From positions 868,001 through 932,000 of the forward strand of contig NZ_CP085135.1 in assembly GCF_020616515.1 (NCBI RefSeq): 64,000 nt of DNA. The letters are read 5' to 3'. Of this stretch, positions 28,079 to 37,128 are shown in pieces. The notes below the pieces were generated by a model. That model made no database searches. It saw only the letters and a program-made list of their open reading frames with translations, and was not told where the DNA came from. Each line of letters starts with the position of its first letter. Position 1 is the stretch's first letter. Source of the DNA: Mesorhizobium sp. PAMC28654 (GTDB taxonomy: Bacteria; Pseudomonadota; Alphaproteobacteria; Rhizobiales; Rhizobiaceae). Both the position numbers and the translations under genes were made by a program.

Positions 28079-28694
28079 ATGTCCGAACGAGGCCGCCCCC
28101 GAACCTTCGATAGAAACCACCGCTTTGCGGCGTGCGATGGATGTGTTTTGGGCCCGGGGCTATGAGGGCGCCTCGATGAGCGACCTGACCGCGGCGATGG
28201 GCATCAATTCGCCCAGCCTCTATGCCGCCTTCGGCAGCAAGGAGGCCCTCTTCCTCGAAGCAACCGACCTCTACACACGTGTCGAAGGTGCGGACATCTG
28301 GTCGGCGCTGGAAGAATCGCCGACCGCTTCGCTTGCGATCGAACACTTCCTTTGCCGGACGGCGGAAGCCTATTCACAGACCGATCGCCCCCAGGGCTGT
28401 CTGATCGCACTCGGCGCGTTGCACCAGGATTCGAGCAAAGGCGCTATCCGCGACGATCTGCGCCGCCGTCGCGCCGAAAACCACATGGCCCTGCGCAAGC
28501 GTCTCGATCGCGGCGTTGCCGAGGGCGAATTGCCGCTGGATTTTGACAGCAGCGCAGCGGCGACATTCTTCGCCACGGTTCAGCATGGCATGTCGATCCA
28601 GGCGCGCGACGGCGCATCGCGCGCCGCCCTGCTGGCGACCGTGGCCGGCGCAATGGCTGCATGGAAGGTGATGGCCAGCACAGACGCGGCGTGA
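28079..28694 (+). pseudogene. TetR-family regulator, frameshifted in the HTH region
   Basis: A TetR/AcrR repressor of about 204 aa. The natural start is the ATG at 28079 (MSERGRPRTFDR), but after FDR the frame breaks; the rest of the protein (ALRRAMDVFWARGYEGAS, then MSDLTAAMGINSPSLYAAF as the DNA-recognition helices) is in another frame. Removing one C at 28117-28118 joins them as FDRNTALRRAMDVFW, the family consensus spacing, and makes the length a multiple of three. A C-terminal TetR_C ligand domain follows. The frame as given could start upstream at 28050 with an unnatural N-terminus. Confidence 0.85.
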
Positions 28695-28760
28695 CAAACG
28701 CCTGCCATTGTGCTGGAAATTCAAACAGCCAGCCTAATGCGCGGTCGGGAGGAGAAGCCT

Positions 28761-29156
28761 GTGAAGAAGGGATATCGCGAGCTGCTGGACGAGGCGAATG
28801 CCGAGATCGAGGTGGTGTCGCCCGAGGAAGCGGCAGGGCTGCTCGACGACGAAGGCACGATCTTCGTCGATCTGCGCGATCCGCGCGAACTGGAACGCGA
28901 TGGCAAGATACCCGGTGCCCAGCATGTAACCCGAGGCATGCTCGAATTCTGGATCGATCCGGACAGCCCTTATCACAAGCCATTCTTCGCCTCGGGAAAA
29001 AGCTTCGTCTTCTTCTGCGCCGGCGGCTGGCGCTCGGCGCTGGCCACCAAGACGGCGCAGGATATGGGCCTTTCCCCGGTGAAGCACATTCTTGGCGGCT
29101 TCACAGCCTGGAAGGCAGCCGGCTTGCCGGTCGAGCCCGGCAGCAGGAAGAAATAG
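28761..29156 (+). CDS. Rhodanese-like domain protein
   Basis: A 131-aa single-domain rhodanese (sulfurtransferase fold). The block IFVDLRDPRELERDGKIPGA and the active-site loop FFCAGGWRSALA with its cysteine are clear. No signal peptide; cytoplasmic. The GTG at 28761 is preferred: it has GGAGGAG seven bases upstream and begins the conserved KKGYRELLDEANAEIE stretch. It is the same strand as the broken tetR gene and 66 bases downstream. Substrate not known. Confidence 0.88.
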   Translation: MKKGYRELLDEANAEIEVVSPEEAAGLLDDEGTIFVDLRDPRELERDGKIPGAQHVTRGMLEFWIDPDSPYHKPFFASGKSFVFFCAGGWRSALATKTAQDMGLSPVKHILGGFTAWKAAGLPVEPGSRKK

Positions 29157-29172
29157 GCCGCTTGGCCGACAT

Positions 29173-30084
29173 TCAGTGCAACAGTGCCGATTCTGGGCGG
29201 CCGGCCACGAAATTGACGGCCTGCCCGACCACCCTTTTGTCAGCCAGAATGCGGCGGTGGCCGAGCCCGTCAGCCCAGTAAAGTTGCACATGATCGCCGG
29301 CGCCCGCATAGAGCCTGGCATGATCGGCGGACACTTCGCGGTCGTCGGGTGCGTGGATCACCAGCGTTGGCAGTGACGTGCGGGCAAGTTGGCGGTCGCC
29401 AACGAATTCATGCAGTGGCCGTCCAGCGAGATGCTCGACCCGATCAGCCATCGCAGCCTGCGAGCGCGGGCCGACATTGAGCATGCGGCTGAAGTCGGCG
29501 AAGATCGCCGGCAGCGAACTCGGCGCCGCGATCAGCACCAGCCGATCCGCGGCAAGCGGGGGGATATTCTTGACTGAACCGACAATGGCATTGGCGGCAA
29601 CGGCGCCGCCGAAGGAATGCCCGATGACGGCCGTGAACGGGCCGAACCATTCTCCGGCTACGCGTGCCGCATCGACCGCGCTGACCATGTTTAGCCGGCG
29701 GCCAAGCGACTGGCCATGGCCTGGCAGGTCCAGGGAAATAACCTTGTAGCCGGCGTCGCGATGGCCTTCGATCAGCGCGCGCATATATTCGGTGCGTGAA
29801 CGCCAACCATGGATAACCAGCACTGTGCCAATGACCTCCCTGCCCGGCTCAGGCCGAAATTCATGCACCGCCACGCAGCCTGTCGCGGTCTTCAACCGAT
29901 GGTGGCGCGCCTCGGTCATGAACGCTGCGGCACGGTCGACGGCGCGCCGCTCGCCATCTGTCAAACCCTTGGGGTTTGGGGTGCGGCAGAACAATTCGAA
30001 CGCCGCGCGTCCAGTCAGGCGTGGCGCAACATGTTCGGCGGCGGCGAACACCCCCCGGATGACCTTCAGACCAAATGATGCCAT
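29173..30084 (-). CDS. Alpha/beta hydrolase
   Basis: A 303-aa alpha/beta-hydrolase fold protein. The oxyanion region VLVIHGWRSRTEYM, the nucleophile elbow GHSFGGA and a late APDDREVS aspartate and GLGHRRIL histidine form a plausible catalytic triad. There is no signal peptide. It is divergent from a marR gene and shares with it a pair of palindromic sites, so it is probably regulated by that protein. The substrate (ester, lipid or other) cannot be inferred. Confidence 0.88.
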   Translation of the reverse strand: MASFGLKVIRGVFAAAEHVAPRLTGRAAFELFCRTPNPKGLTDGERRAVDRAAAFMTEARHHRLKTATGCVAVHEFRPEPGREVIGTVLVIHGWRSRTEYMRALIEGHRDAGYKVISLDLPGHGQSLGRRLNMVSAVDAARVAGEWFGPFTAVIGHSFGGAVAANAIVGSVKNIPPLAADRLVLIAAPSSLPAIFADFSRMLNVGPRSQAAMADRVEHLAGRPLHEFVGDRQLARTSLPTLVIHAPDDREVSADHARLYAGAGDHVQLYWADGLGHRRILADKRVVGQAVNFVAGRPESALLH

Positions 30085-30103
30085 AGTGGCGATCCATCCA
30101 TTC

Positions 30104-30137
30104 GTTCAAGCATGAACATAATAGTTCAAAGATGAAC
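30104..30137. promoter_or_regulatory. Two tandem palindromic operators at the hydrolase/marR promoter
   Basis: Two copies of GTTCA-N4-TGAAC (GTTCAAGCATGAAC at 30104 and GTTCAAAGATGAAC at 30124) are spaced exactly 20 bp centre to centre, about two helical turns. The second overlaps the marR start codon. This fits autoregulation by MarR and control of the divergent hydrolase. Confidence 0.7.
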
Positions 30138-30584
30138 ATTAAACAAGACCTACCCTGGGACAACCCGCGTTTTCGCAACTGGGTCGCGGTGGCGCGCGCC
30201 TGCCATGTGATCGAGAGAGCCTTGGCGGTGAAGCTTGCGCCGCTGGACCTGAAGCCGGCGCAACTCGACGTGCTGATGAACCTTTATCGCCATCCGGGCA
30301 TGTCGCAGCATGATCTCGCGCGACGGCTTCTGGTCGGTCGCTCCAACATCACCATGCTGCTGCCGCAGCTTGAAACGCGTGGATTGCTGCGCCGCGAGGG
30401 TGATGAAAAGGACAAGCGTATTCTGCGGCTGACCCTGACCGAAGCGGGTGAAGCCCTGCTGATGCAGGCGCTGAAGGTCCACATGGCGCTGATCGAGAAG
30501 GCGATGAGCCAGTCGACGCCCGAACAATGCGACATGATCGGCGAACAGATGCGCAAGATTTATGACGTGCTGAAGGAAGCGTAG
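30132..30584 (+). CDS. MarR-family transcriptional regulator
   Basis: A 150-aa winged-helix regulator. The recognition region (MSQHDLARRLLVGRSNITMLLPQLETRGLLRR) and the wing DEKDKRILRLTLTEAGEALL are typical; the parts DLARRLLVGRSNITMLL and KRILRLTLTEAG are easily seen. It probably controls the divergent alpha/beta hydrolase gene and itself through the palindromes at its start. No clear Shine-Dalgarno sequence, since the operator covers that position. The ligand is unknown. Confidence 0.9.
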   Translation: MNIKQDLPWDNPRFRNWVAVARACHVIERALAVKLAPLDLKPAQLDVLMNLYRHPGMSQHDLARRLLVGRSNITMLLPQLETRGLLRREGDEKDKRILRLTLTEAGEALLMQALKVHMALIEKAMSQSTPEQCDMIGEQMRKIYDVLKEA

Positions 30585-30606
30585 CTGCTGTTTCAGCCGG
30601 GTTACG

Positions 30607-31217
30607 CTACCACATCGACTTTTTCGCCCGCTCCGGCCACTCCCTGTCGTAGGCCTCGCCGTCGATGTTCTTGCGGCTGGTCACTTCCAGGATTTGCCCG
30701 GGCGTCGGCAGCGATTTCGGATCGACATGCCTCGCTGGGTTCCAAAGCTCGGAGCGCACGATGGCGCGGGCACATTGGAAGTAGACCGAATCGACGTCGA
30801 CAACGGTCACCGAGCGGGCCACCTTGCCGTCCACGGTGAACGATGCGCACAGCGCCGCGTCCGTGGTGATGTGAGCACGACCGTTGACGCGCAACGTCGT
30901 GCCGGAGCCAGGCACGAGGAACAACAGGCCAACGCGTGGATCGCGGATGATGTTCCTGAGCGAATCGGCGCGGTTGTTGCCACGGCGGTCCGGCATCATC
31001 AGGGTTCGGATCATGGATCCTCACGAAGCCCCCGAGATCGCCGCGCGGTGAGCAATCCAGCCCTTCTGGCCCGCTGGTCGCCAGGGCGACGAATGGCGAG
31101 GCTTCAATGAAAAGCCGCATACTCCGGAATGACGTGGTCGAGTTCCTTGACCAATGAGGCCTCGCCCGGAACGCCATAAAGCGCTTCAAGCTGCTCGATC
31201 GTGGTGATGAGGGACAT
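30607..31217 (-). pseudogene. Pyridoxamine 5'-phosphate oxidase family protein, two indels
   Basis: An FMN-binding split-barrel protein of the PNPOx family (MSMEG_1061-like), about 203 aa if repaired. The N-terminal part starts at 31217 (MSLITTIEQLEALYGVPGEA) but stops in a few dozen codons because an extra T is present at 31110-31113. The middle (FIEASPFVALATSGPEGLDC) is in a second frame, and a missing CG near 31005-31009 moves the rest (TLMMPDRRGNNRADSLRNI) into a third. Net repair gives a length that is a multiple of three. Two independent indels in one short gene. Confidence 0.85.
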
Positions 31218-31291
31218 CTTTTCGTCTCCGGACCTTTGCCGGCGCTACTCCAAGTGTGTGACGCTTTCACGACGCCTGGGCGCGCCGACAA

Positions 31292-31645
31292 CTAGCGGTC
31301 CCGGCTCAAGCCTTTTTCCGTAAGTTCCGCGAGATAGGCGTTCCAGCGCGCCTCCTTCTCATGGCCGAGGGTGTGCAGGTAATTCCACGTGAAGATGCCG
31401 GTGTCGTGAAAGTCGTCGAAGGTGATGCGTACGGCATAATTGCCGACCGGCTCGATCTTCAGGATGGCAACGTTGCTCTTGCCCGGAACGGTGACGCGCT
31501 GCTCCGGTGAATGCCCCTGCACTTCCGCCGATGGCGAGGCGACACGCAGCAGTTCGGCCGGCAGTTCGAACGGCTGATGGCCGGGAAAGGTGACGGAGAG
31601 CAGCTTGCGGTCCTTCGAGACCCTGAGTTCCTTCGGCGCCGTCAT
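31292..31645 (-). CDS. DUF971 (gamma-butyrobetaine hydroxylase-like) protein
   Basis: A 117-aa single-domain protein of the DUF971/GBBH-like N-terminal family. The C-terminal block ITFDDFHDTGIFTWNYLHTLG is diagnostic (seen as FDDFHDTGIFTWNYLHTLG). Related domains occur in proteins linked to iron-sulfur cluster carriers and Mrp/ApbC fusions, so an Fe-S or metal-handling role is possible but unproven. It lies directly upstream on the same strand as the PNPOx gene (74 bases). Confidence 0.88.
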   Translation of the reverse strand: MTAPKELRVSKDRKLLSVTFPGHQPFELPAELLRVASPSAEVQGHSPEQRVTVPGKSNVAILKIEPVGNYAVRITFDDFHDTGIFTWNYLHTLGHEKEARWNAYLAELTEKGLSRDR

Positions 31646-31843
31646 GGTGAGATATCCCCCTTTGTCTGCCTCCTCCCTACGCTGCTTCGCAAAGAGGGAA
31701 AAGGCTATTTGAAATCAGCCGACTCGCGATGTCGGCCAGGGAATGTTACCAAAGATCAAGGCAGGCTATCTTGAACGGCGGGCCGGATCGTATCACATAG
31801 CAGTATATAACGATGCCGTTCGCGGCCACGGGAAGCGTTTAGC

Positions 31844-32839
31844 ATGGACATGATCGACCCATTCGGTCGCACGATCAACTATCTGCGCGTGTCGGTCACC
31901 GACCGCTGCGATTTTCGTTGCACCTATTGCATGGCCGAAGACATGGCTTTCCTGCCGAAAAAGGACCTGCTGTCGCTGGAAGAACTCGACCGGCTCTGCA
32001 CCGTCTTCATCGAAAAGGGTGTCCGGAAACTACGCCTCACCGGCGGTGAGCCGCTGGTGCGCAAGAACATCATGCACCTGGTGCGCCAGATATCGCGCCA
32101 TCTCGACAGCGGGGCGCTTGAAGAACTGACGCTGACCACCAACGGCTCGCAGCTTGCGCGCTTTGCCGCCGAACTCGCCGATTGCGGGGTCAAGCGCATC
32201 AACGTCTCGCTGGATACGCTCGACGCCGACAAGTTCCACGCCATCACCCGCTGGGGCCACCTTGGCAAGGTCATGGCTGGTATCGACGCCGCGCAGGCGG
32301 CGGGGCTCGAGGTCAAGATCAACGCGGTGGCGCTGAGGGATTTCAACGATGCCGAATTGCCGGAGATGATGCGCTGGGCGCATGGCCGGGGCATGGACCT
32401 GACTGTCATCGAAACCATGCCGATGGGCGAGGTCGACGCAGACCGCACCGACCAGTATCTGCCGCTGTCGCTGCTGCGGGCTTCGTTCGAGCGCCAATTC
32501 ACCCTTTCGGACATTCCCTACAAGACCGGCGGTCCGGCTCGCTATGCTCACGTCGCGGAAACCGGCGGAAGGCTCGGCTTCATCACGCCGATGACGCATA
32601 ATTTCTGCGAAAGCTGCAACCGCGTCAGGCTGACCTGCACTGGTACCCTCTATATGTGCCTCGGCCAGGAGGACGCCGCCGATCTGCGCGCGCCGCTGCG
32701 CGCATCCGAAGGCAACGAACTCGTCGCCGACGCCATCGACGAGGCCATCGGCCGCAAGCCGAAGGGCCATGATTTCATCATCGATCGCCGTACCAGCCGC
32801 CCGTCGGTATCGCGGCATATGAGTGTCACCGGCGGCTGA
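31844..32839 (+). CDS. moaA: GTP 3',8-cyclase MoaA
   Basis: A 331-aa radical-SAM enzyme that starts molybdenum cofactor synthesis from GTP. The N-terminal cluster is C22, C26 and C29 (CDFRCTYC); the second Fe-S site is at about residues 255-272 ([12 protein letters not shown]). The C-terminus ends in Gly-Gly after the SVT stretch, as needed for activity. The Shine-Dalgarno site is weak. It is not in an operon with moaBCDE here, but mobA and mobB are 2-3 kb downstream, so this region supplies several Moco steps. Confidence 0.95.
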   Translation: MDMIDPFGRTINYLRVSVTDRCDFRCTYCMAEDMAFLPKKDLLSLEELDRLCTVFIEKGVRKLRLTGGEPLVRKNIMHLVRQISRHLDSGALEELTLTTNGSQLARFAAELADCGVKRINVSLDTLDADKFHAITRWGHLGKVMAGIDAAQAAGLEVKINAVALRDFNDAELPEMMRWAHGRGMDLTVIETMPMGEVDADRTDQYLPLSLLRASFERQFTLSDIPYKTGGPARYAHVAETGGRLGFITPMTHNFCESCNRVRLTCTGTLYMCLGQEDAADLRAPLRASEGNELVADAIDEAIGRKPKGHDFIIDRRTSRPSVSRHMSVTGG

Positions 32840-32895
32840 TCTTTCCAACCATCCCGTGTTAGGATTGCTTTCCGACTACGGGCTGGGGACCATTC

Positions 32896-33372
32896 ATGCG
32901 GCGGCGCTATTCAATCCTGGCCTTCCAGATCGTAGCTGCCGCGATCGCCTCGGGCAGTACATTCGCTGCACCGTTCACTTACACTAACGCGCGCTTCGGC
33001 ACGACCTGCACGTTTCCTGACGAAGTTTTCACTGACCGCCAGCCCGAGCCAGAAAATGGTGACGGGCAAGAATGGTTGAGCACGGACGGCGCCAGCCTGA
33101 TCTGCTCGGGCATCCTGAATGTCGACAATGACACGCCGAAAGGTTTTGTTGCAGCCGAGAAAGCCGAGCCGGGTAACAAGATCAGCTACGGCAAGACCGG
33201 CAAGGATTGGGCGGTGCTGTCGGGCATCAAGGACGGCAAGATCTTTTATGAGCGCCGGCTCTTCGGCAGGGACGGTGTCATCCGCACCGTGTGGATCGAA
33301 TACCCGCCTGCCCTGAAAGCGAAATATGACGCGCTTGTCGGCTCCATCGCCGCCAGCCTCAAGGCAGGTTGA
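32896..33372 (+). CDS. Hypothetical secreted protein
   Basis: A 158-aa protein with a signal peptide (LAFQIVAAAIASGSTFAAPF) and a compact periplasmic domain with two cysteines (FGTTCTFPDEVF and GASLICSGIL). No domain is recognised. The neighbours are moaA and another small secreted protein, without shared operon signals. Function unknown. Confidence 0.7.
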   Translation: MRRRYSILAFQIVAAAIASGSTFAAPFTYTNARFGTTCTFPDEVFTDRQPEPENGDGQEWLSTDGASLICSGILNVDNDTPKGFVAAEKAEPGNKISYGKTGKDWAVLSGIKDGKIFYERRLFGRDGVIRTVWIEYPPALKAKYDALVGSIAASLKAG

Positions 33373-33489
33373 GCATTTCGGCCACACCACGACAATATTG
33401 TTTCGCTTAAGCGCGAACGCATTTACCGCCGTCCCCTCGGAGCCTAGCTTGGCAATACAGCGGTTTTCGCTCGGCGGGGGACAAACAAC

Positions 33490-33849
33490 ATGCGCAAACT
33501 CATTCTTTCTCTGGCACTTCTCGGCCTTTCGGCCTTGCCGGCAGCGGCCCAGTCGATCGGTGGCACCTACTCCGTCGCCGGCACCAACTTCGACGGATCG
33601 AAATATGATGGCGAAGCCACCATTACATTGACCAGCGAGACCACCTGCACGATACATTGGGAGACCGGCGGCACGTCTTCCGATGGTATCTGCATGCGCA
33701 ACGACGACGCCTTTTCCGCTGGCTACGTCCTGGGCAAGGACATAGGCCTCGTCGTCTACAAGGTGGCGGAAGACGGTTCGCTGCATGGGCTGTGGACGAT
33801 CGCCGGCAAGGAAGGCAACGGCACCGAGGTGCTGACTCCAAAGAAGTAG
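33490..33849 (+). CDS. Hypothetical small secreted protein
   Basis: A 119-aa exported protein: signal peptide MRKLILSLALLGLSALPAAA, then a beta-rich domain (IGGTYSVAGTNFDGSKYDGE, TTCTIHWETGG, DGICMRNDDAFSAGYV). The two cysteines could form a disulfide. Similar small lipocalin-like or FimB-like proteins are common in rhizobia, with no assigned function. The ribosome binding site GGCGGGGG lies about 10 bases upstream. Confidence 0.75.
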   Translation: MRKLILSLALLGLSALPAAAQSIGGTYSVAGTNFDGSKYDGEATITLTSETTCTIHWETGGTSSDGICMRNDDAFSAGYVLGKDIGLVVYKVAEDGSLHGLWTIAGKEGNGTEVLTPKK

Positions 33850-33925
33850 GTTTCGCCGTTCTCCTGAACTGTCGCGACATATTGCCAGTAAATCACATCG
33901 CGCTCGGGCCGCGCCGCAAGGCGGC

Positions 33926-34921
33926 GTGGCCCAGCCCTTTGACATTGCTGTCCTGTGGCCGGCTGCTACAGGCTTTGGGCAAAGCAGAACGGTAGTCGCC
34001 TTGGCCCTCTCCCCCAATATTCGCAGCGCGTTGTTCATGTTGGTGGCCATGGCCGGCTTCACGTTCAACGACGCCATCACCAAATACTCGTCCGAATCGA
34101 TGAACATGGCGCAAGTCATGCTGGTCAGGGGCGCCTTCGCCTCGTTTTTTGTTGGCCTGCTTGCCTGGCGAAGCGGCGCGCTCGCACAGTTGGGCTCCAT
34201 GCTGCAGCCGTTGGTGGCGATACGCGTGATCGGCGAAGCCGGCGGAACGGTGACCTTCCTGATTGCGCTTGCCCACTTGCCGATTGCCAACGTCTCGTCC
34301 GTGCTGCAGGCGCTGCCACTGGCGGTGACGATGGGCGCGGCACTTGTCTTCAACGAGGGCGTCGGCTGGCGGCGCTGGCTGGCGATTGCCGTTGGATTTA
34401 CCGGCGTGCTCATTATCGTGCGCCCAGGCTTCGAGGGGTTCAGCGTGTTTTCGCTGGTGGCGCTGGCTTCCGTCGCCTGCTGTACGGTGCGCGACCTCGC
34501 CACCAAGCGGATACCCGCGGCCATTCCGTCATTGCTGGTCTCGACGGCGACCGCGATCGCCATGACAATCGTCGGTGCGATATTGCTGACGCCGATGGGT
34601 GGCTGGACGCCGCTGACAGGACGAGCCACTGCCCTGCTGGCGCTCGCCGCCGTGCTCGTGCTCATCGGCTACCAGTTCATCATCATGGCGATGCGGGCCG
34701 GCGAAATCTCGTTCATCGCGCCATTCCGCTACACGTCCTTGCTGTGGTCGATCGTGCTCGGCTTGATCATCTTCGGTGATGTGCCCGACCTTCCGATGAT
34801 CACCGGCGCCACGATCATCATCGGTTCTGGCCTCTACGCGCTCTATCGCGAGCGGGTCGTCGGTCGGCGCAGGATCGTCGCTGAAAGCACTGGACCCTCC
34901 ATGGCGCCAGACGGCATATAG
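33926..34921 (+). CDS. EamA/DMT-family membrane transporter
   Basis: A drug/metabolite transporter-type protein with about ten membrane segments in two EamA repeats (the SALFMLVAMAGFTFNDAITK region and the VGAILLTPMGGW region open the halves). Probably exports a small metabolite or amino acid across the inner membrane. The start is uncertain: a GTG at 33926 gives 331 aa, but a TTG at 34001 (before LSPNIRSALFML) or the internal ATG at 34037 are closer to where family members begin. It lies 42 bases before mobA on the same strand. Confidence 0.8.
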   Translation: MAQPFDIAVLWPAATGFGQSRTVVALALSPNIRSALFMLVAMAGFTFNDAITKYSSESMNMAQVMLVRGAFASFFVGLLAWRSGALAQLGSMLQPLVAIRVIGEAGGTVTFLIALAHLPIANVSSVLQALPLAVTMGAALVFNEGVGWRRWLAIAVGFTGVLIIVRPGFEGFSVFSLVALASVACCTVRDLATKRIPAAIPSLLVSTATAIAMTIVGAILLTPMGGWTPLTGRATALLALAAVLVLIGYQFIIMAMRAGEISFIAPFRYTSLLWSIVLGLIIFGDVPDLPMITGATIIIGSGLYALYRERVVGRRRIVAESTGPSMAPDGI

Positions 34922-34962
34922 GCCTCACCGATCACCTGGAGGATTGGCCTGAAGGCCATGTA

Positions 34963-35598
34963 ATGAACAGAGAGGTTGCAGGGATTATTCTGGCCGGTGG
35001 TCAGTCGCGACGGATGGGCGGCGGCGACAAGAGCCTGCTTGCGCTCGGCAGCGGTCGCCTGTTGGACCATGTCATCGAGCGCTTCTCTCCACAGGTGGGA
35101 CCACTGGCGCTTAGCGCCAACGGCGATCCGGCCCGCCTTACGGACATATCGCTCCCGGTGCTTGCCGACACTGTGAAAGGGTTTGCCGGTCCGCTGGCCG
35201 GGATCCTGGCCGGCCTCGAATGGGTTTTTGGAAACACCAATTGCCAGGTCCTTGTCACGGCCGCCGGCGACACGCCATTCCTGCCGGAGGATCTGGTCGA
35301 GAGGCTGGTGGACGCGGCTGGAGCGCGCCCTGATTCGATTGCCGTCGCCTGCTCCGACGGCAAACGGCACCCAACATTCGCGCTTTGGCCCACAGGGTGT
35401 CGTGATGCCCTGCGCCATTTTCTGGTCGAAGAGGACAACCGGCGGGTTTCAGCATTCATCGACCGGCATGGTTCCGTCGACGTCGAGTTTCCGATGTTGT
35501 TGAAATCGGGCCCCCAACCGATCGACCCCTTCTTTAACATCAACATGCCTGGCGACCTTGCCCACGCCGAGCGTCTGCTGCAGAGCATGAAATCATGA
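34963..35598 (+). CDS. mobA: Molybdenum cofactor guanylyltransferase MobA
   Basis: A 211-aa nucleotidyltransferase that joins GMP to molybdopterin to make the bis-MGD cofactor used by, among others, nitrate reductases. The signature GIILAGGQSRRMGGGDK near residue 5 and the later ITAAGDTPFLPEDL region (AAGDTPFLP) are present. It overlaps mobB by 4 bases (ATGA), so the two are coupled. The Moco branch looks intact in this window even though the only visible client gene (narG) is broken. Confidence 0.92.
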   Translation: MNREVAGIILAGGQSRRMGGGDKSLLALGSGRLLDHVIERFSPQVGPLALSANGDPARLTDISLPVLADTVKGFAGPLAGILAGLEWVFGNTNCQVLVTAAGDTPFLPEDLVERLVDAAGARPDSIAVACSDGKRHPTFALWPTGCRDALRHFLVEEDNRRVSAFIDRHGSVDVEFPMLLKSGPQPIDPFFNINMPGDLAHAERLLQSMKS

Positions 35599-36104
35599 AC
35601 AGACGCGTCTTCGGCATCACTGGATGGAAGAATTCCGGCAAGACCACACTGACCGAAAAGCTGGTCACCGAGCTTGTCCGGCGTGGTTGGAAAGTATCGA
35701 CGATCAAGCACGCGCATCATGACTTCGACATCGACAGGCCGGGCGCGGACTCCTTCCGTCACCGTCAGGCGGGCGCCACCGAAGTCGCCATCGTATCCGG
35801 CAACCGCTGGGCCCTGATGCACGAATTGCGCGGCGAGGATGAGCCGACGCTCGAGACCATCCTGTCTCGGCTTGCCCCGTCGGATATCGTGGTTGTCGAG
35901 GGCTACAAGCGCGAAGCGCACCGGAAAATCGAAACGCGGCGAATGGATGCGAAGGACCGGACGCCACTTTCCGCAAGCGATCCAAACATAGTCGCCATCG
36001 CTTCCGATTTCGCTGTCGAGGACAACGACCTGCCGGTGTTCGATCTCGACGATACGAAATCGATAGCCGACTTTGTCGAGCGAACGACCGGTCTCGTTGC
36101 TTGA
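35595..36104 (+). CDS. mobB: Molybdopterin-guanine dinucleotide biosynthesis protein MobB
   Basis: A 169-aa P-loop GTPase-like partner of MobA. The Walker A motif is GWKNSGKTTLTEKL; the HHDFDIDRPGADSFRHRQAG region is typical of MobB. It starts within the last codons of mobA. Thought to help MobA deliver guanine nucleotide, though not strictly required in other bacteria. No indels. Confidence 0.92.
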   Translation: MNRRVFGITGWKNSGKTTLTEKLVTELVRRGWKVSTIKHAHHDFDIDRPGADSFRHRQAGATEVAIVSGNRWALMHELRGEDEPTLETILSRLAPSDIVVVEGYKREAHRKIETRRMDAKDRTPLSASDPNIVAIASDFAVEDNDLPVFDLDDTKSIADFVERTTGLVA

Positions 36105-36260
36105 GCGATGACGTAACGGCAGAATAGCCTTGCGGATTTTGACGGTTTTGCAGTTGCTTTTTTCTTGGAAAGAGTGGGAGTATCCAATCAGCGGGCGGTC
36201 AAAAGCACCGCCCCACAGAGCCGTTAGGAACGACGGCCGGGACCTAAAGAGAGGACAATT

Positions 36261-37046
36261 ATGCGTATTGCACTGCGTATCGCGCTCGCCGCATCGGCCG
36301 CGCTGCTGACGCTTGGCGTAGCCCAGGCCCAGGAAAAAACCCTGAGAATCGGCACCGAGGGCGCTTACCCCCCGTTCAACAACCTCACGGCGGACGGCCA
36401 GCTCGTGGGCTTCGACATCGACATCGCCAAGGCGCTCTGCGATGAAATGAAGGTGAAGTGCACCTTTGTCGCACAGGATTGGGATGGCATCATTCCCGCG
36501 CTTCAGGCCGGCAAGTTCGACGCCATCGTCGCCTCGATGTCGATCACGCCCGAGCGCAAGGAGAAGGTCGACTTCTCGAACAAATACTACAACACGCCGT
36601 CGGCGATCGCCGTGCCGAAGGACTCGACGCTGAAGGGCGTGACAAAGGCGGACCTGGCGGGCAAGACCGTAGGCGTTGCCACGACGACGACGCATTTCAA
36701 CTATGCCTCGAAGACCTTTACCGACAGCACCGTCAAAGGCTATCCAAGCAGCCCCGAAGAACAGGCCGATCTCGCCAATGGCCGCCTTGACGCCATTGAA
36801 GATGATATCGTCGTGTTGAGCCAGTGGCTGGCCACGCCGGACGGCGCCTGCTGCAAGATCCTCGGCACGCCGTCTCCGCAGCCGGTTGAAATCTTCGGAC
36901 CTGGCGCGGGCATCGCCGTGCGCAAGGGTGAGACGGATCTCGTCAACAAGCTCAACGCAGCCATCGACGCCATTCGCGCCAATGGAAAATACAAGGAAAT
37001 CAACGACAAGTACTTCACGTTCGACGTCTTCGGTAGTGCTTCCTAA
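36261..37046 (+). CDS. Polar amino acid ABC transporter substrate-binding protein
   Basis: A 261-aa periplasmic protein of the SBP_bac_3 family. It has a signal peptide (ALRIALAASAALLTLGVAQA), and the family signature GAYPPFNNLTADGQLVGFDID. Closest in pattern to the lysine/arginine/ornithine, histidine or octopine binding proteins. The ribosome binding site GAGAGGA lies 7 bases upstream. A strong hairpin follows directly, before the permease genes, which should make this protein more abundant than the permeases. Confidence 0.9.
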   Translation: MRIALRIALAASAALLTLGVAQAQEKTLRIGTEGAYPPFNNLTADGQLVGFDIDIAKALCDEMKVKCTFVAQDWDGIIPALQAGKFDAIVASMSITPERKEKVDFSNKYYNTPSAIAVPKDSTLKGVTKADLAGKTVGVATTTTHFNYASKTFTDSTVKGYPSSPEEQADLANGRLDAIEDDIVVLSQWLATPDGACCKILGTPSPQPVEIFGPGAGIAVRKGETDLVNKLNAAIDAIRANGKYKEINDKYFTFDVFGSAS

Positions 37047-37060
37047 TAGGCACCAGGTCA

Positions 37061-37089
37061 AGGCGGCAGGGCCATTCCCTGCCGCCTTT
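37061..37089 (+). terminator. Intra-operon hairpin (attenuator or mRNA stabiliser)
   Basis: A perfect 11-bp stem (AGGCGGCAGGG / CCCTGCCGCCT) with a 5-nt loop and only three T after it, placed between the binding-protein gene and the first permease. Such hairpins commonly give partial termination or protect the upstream message. Confidence 0.7.
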
Positions 37090-37128
37090 GCATTCGTTTC
37101 GGGAACATCGGGGAGATAAGTCTAGCCA

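Noticed and set aside
30602..31291. A 229-aa frame over the PNPOx gene
   Set aside because: Only its middle matches the family; both ends are out-of-frame sequence created by two indels.
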